From a virus, in the IMG/VR virus record IMGVR_UViG_3300021335_001447, positions 1-21,275 of that record: a stretch of DNA of 21,275 nucleotides. One strand, written 5' to 3'. Shown here piece by piece: positions 20,457-21,275 of this stretch; within the stretch, counting starts at the first letter, position 1; each line of letters starts with the position of its first letter. The notes under the pieces were generated by a model. That model did not search any database and was not told the DNA's origin. It saw nothing but the letters and a program-made list of their open reading frames with translations. A program made the position numbers and the translations under genes.

Positions 20457-21084
20457 CTTCATTGAGTTGAAGAAAGAATTAACCGGCATATTCACATTCT
20501 ATTGTGAAGGTGGTCGTCCCGATCATTATGAAGAATACAACCACTATAACTGGTATTGGAAGAGCAAGAAACTAGAACTTGGTCATATCAGTGTGGTCGA
20601 TAAAAGAGAATCTCATGGTATCTGGATGATGCACGTCAACGCATATGCAAAGACACATTATCCGATGCCCATCTATGGTTTCGATGTTGTGTGTGGTAAG
20701 AAAAAGGTCACAGGTTGTTTTCATGATCTGTCACCCACTGGATACAACGATGCCGAGATGGTACGCAAAGAGGTAAAACGTGAAAGAGAATTGCCTGATT
20801 GGGCGAAAGAAATCTTCTCACCAAACATGCTTGCTGCAGGAAACATCACTGAAAAAGATGAGATCCTTGAGTATGCGACAATGGGTATTGATAACCTTGA
20901 ATGGTGGTTCAGTACAGTCGAACGTTCAAAACCCATGATTCCCCAAGTGCCCTTCATGGCGGCACGATCAAAATACTGCCACAACCAGTTGCAGAATCCT
21001 CACAGTTTTAATGTGATGAAGAGTCTGGGGTTTCCCGAAGACTATCTGACTGAGTTCAAAACTTCTAAGCAGTTTCCTTTTTAG
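20446..21084 (+). CDS. pcyX: Ferredoxin-dependent bilin reductase, PcyX/PcyA-like (212 aa)
   Basis: A 212-residue member of the bilin reductase family. Aligned by eye with Synechocystis PcyA, MMHVNAYAK gives His63 and PMPIYGFD gives Asp80. These match PcyA His88 and Asp105 with the same 17-residue spacing. FHDLSP (92-97) is the conserved strand after it. SKYCHNQLQN gives Asn184 in the PcyA-like form rather than the Asp (PebS Asp206) of PebA/PebS enzymes. No Glu lies between residues 45 and 54, where PcyA Glu76 would fall. This pattern, with the phage context and adjacent heme oxygenase, points to PcyX, reported from oceanic phages to turn biliverdin into phycoerythrobilin by four-electron reduction. 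PcyA, PebS or a new type cannot be excluded. Electrons must come from host ferredoxin. Confidence 0.87.
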   Translation: MWDDFIELKKELTGIFTFYCEGGRPDHYEEYNHYNWYWKSKKLELGHISVVDKRESHGIWMMHVNAYAKTHYPMPIYGFDVVCGKKKVTGCFHDLSPTGYNDAEMVRKEVKRERELPDWAKEIFSPNMLAAGNITEKDEILEYATMGIDNLEWWFSTVERSKPMIPQVPFMAARSKYCHNQLQNPHSFNVMKSLGFPEDYLTEFKTSKQFPF

Positions 21085-21108
21085 AACAAAATAATCTAAA
21101 AAAACTTC

Positions 21109-21123
21109 AATTTGTGACAAATT
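21109..21123 (+). promoter_or_regulatory. Perfect dyad, possible operator
   Basis: AATTTGT-G-ACAAATT, a perfect 7-bp inverted repeat around one base. Its centre is 13 bases before the -35 of the promoter at 21129, a usual place for an activator or repressor site. Confidence 0.5.
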
Positions 21124-21127
21124 ACCT

Positions 21128-21145
21128 ATTGACGGGAGTGTCAAT
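21128..21145 (+). promoter_or_regulatory. Dyad overlapping -35, possible operator
   Basis: ATTGAC (21128-21133) and GTCAAT (21140-21145), a perfect 6-bp inverted repeat with a six-base gap, includes five of the six -35 bases. A protein bound here would block RNA polymerase. It could also be chance from the TTGAC sequence. Confidence 0.35.
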
Positions 21146-21157
21146 TCGTGAGATAAT
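21129..21157 (+). promoter_or_regulatory. Strong sigma70 promoter before the last gene
   Basis: TTGACG at 21129-21134, a 17-base spacer, and GATAAT at 21152-21157; ten of twelve consensus bases with ideal spacing, in a real intergenic gap. The start would lie near 21164, giving a leader of about 25 bases with a GAGGA site (21176-21180) before ATG 21189. Confidence 0.82.
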
Positions 21158-21169
21158 TACTACGTAATT
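21155..21169 (+). promoter_or_regulatory. Dyad at -10/+1, possible operator
   Basis: AATTAC-TAC-GTAATT, a perfect 6-bp inverted repeat across the end of the -10 element and the likely start site; the position fits a repressor site. Confidence 0.45.
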
Positions 21170-21188
21170 TGAGATGAGGAATTGAGAC

Positions 21189-21275
21189 ATGGCACGAATT
21201 ATCTACCAAACTGAGTACGAAATCGCAGAGATGCAGACTGCGGGTATTGACTTCAACCAAGCCCTTCGAATCATC
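21189..21275 (+). CDS. Start of a gene cut by the window end
   Basis: The first 29 codons of a gene starting MARIIYQTEYEIAEMQTAG, with GAGGA eight bases upstream of the ATG and a strong promoter about 30 bases before that. The frame is open to the last base. There is too little to name a family. Its own promoter and possible operators suggest that it is regulated apart from the pigment genes. Confidence 0.7.
   Translation, partial: MARIIYQTEYEIAEMQTAGIDFNQALRII

Noticed and set aside
19947-21084. Reading the bilin genes as proof of a cyanophage
   Set aside because: PcyX-type genes have been reported from phages thought to infect non-cyanobacterial hosts, and no photosystem or cyanophage marker is seen here.
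21078-21102. AT-rich hairpin TTTTTAGA / TCTAAAAA at the end of the bilin reductase
   Set aside because: The stem is almost all A and T, includes the stop codon, and no T run follows, so it is not a convincing terminator.
1-21275. tRNA genes, CRISPR arrays, insertion sequences, attachment sites
   Set aside because: No cloverleaf ends, spaced repeats, transposase or integrase could be seen; intergenic space is too short for most of these.

Overview
This window looks like part of a large T4-like (Tevenvirinae-type) myovirus genome from the sea, and probably not a cyanophage. All 35 genes I can support lie on the + strand. They are tightly packed, mostly with ATGA, TGATG or TAATG stop/start overlaps. 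Phage markers are a T4-type lysozyme, PhoH, a GIY-YIG protein of SegE type, a PD-(D/E)XK exonuclease and several small proteins of kinds I associate with marine T4-like phages. No photosynthesis gene (psbA, psbD), tRNA, integrase or CRISPR array is visible. Base composition looks to be in the low 40s % GC by eye.

Layout. (1) 1-1911: 3' end of an FkbM-type methyltransferase, a 46-residue zinc-ribbon protein, a GIY-YIG protein, and a P-loop kinase-like protein. The last starts with a T4-style capsid-targeting peptide and follows a late-promoter-like GATAAATA. (2) 1915-2648: a consensus sigma70 promoter (TTGACA-N17-TATAAT), two small genes and a strong intrinsic terminator, forming a self-contained early unit. 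(3) 2669-4486: a Cys-less FmdB-like protein, PhoH, an 81-residue protein, a lysozyme and a 51-residue basic protein. (4) 4487-19298: about 15 kb of 20 coupled genes for making and decorating a glycan. It holds up to eleven glycosyltransferase-like proteins (four of GT25 type, two GT8-like, two GT2-like), two radical SAM/SPASM enzymes, two methyltransferases, a hexapeptide acyltransferase, a PIG-L deacetylase, a short GDPD-like protein, a HAD-nucleotidyltransferase fusion and a sulfotransferase. (5) 19298-21084: exonuclease, a minimal heme oxygenase, and a ferredoxin-dependent bilin reductase. (6) 21085-21188: a regulatory gap with a strong sigma70 promoter and three short dyads, driving a gene cut off by the window end.

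How it fits together. The heme oxygenase and bilin reductase form a complete two-step route from heme to biliverdin to a reduced bilin. The reductase looks most like PcyX, the phage-specific PcyA relative reported to make phycoerythrobilin from biliverdin. No phycobiliprotein, lyase or phytochrome is nearby, so the use of the pigment is open. The glycan block could build, trim, methylate, acylate and sulfate a sugar structure on the virion or host surface; its target cannot be read from the sequence. Two internal sigma70-like promoters (8548-8576 and 19096-19124) may divide the long run of coupled genes. The second would place exonuclease, heme oxygenase and bilin reductase in one early unit.
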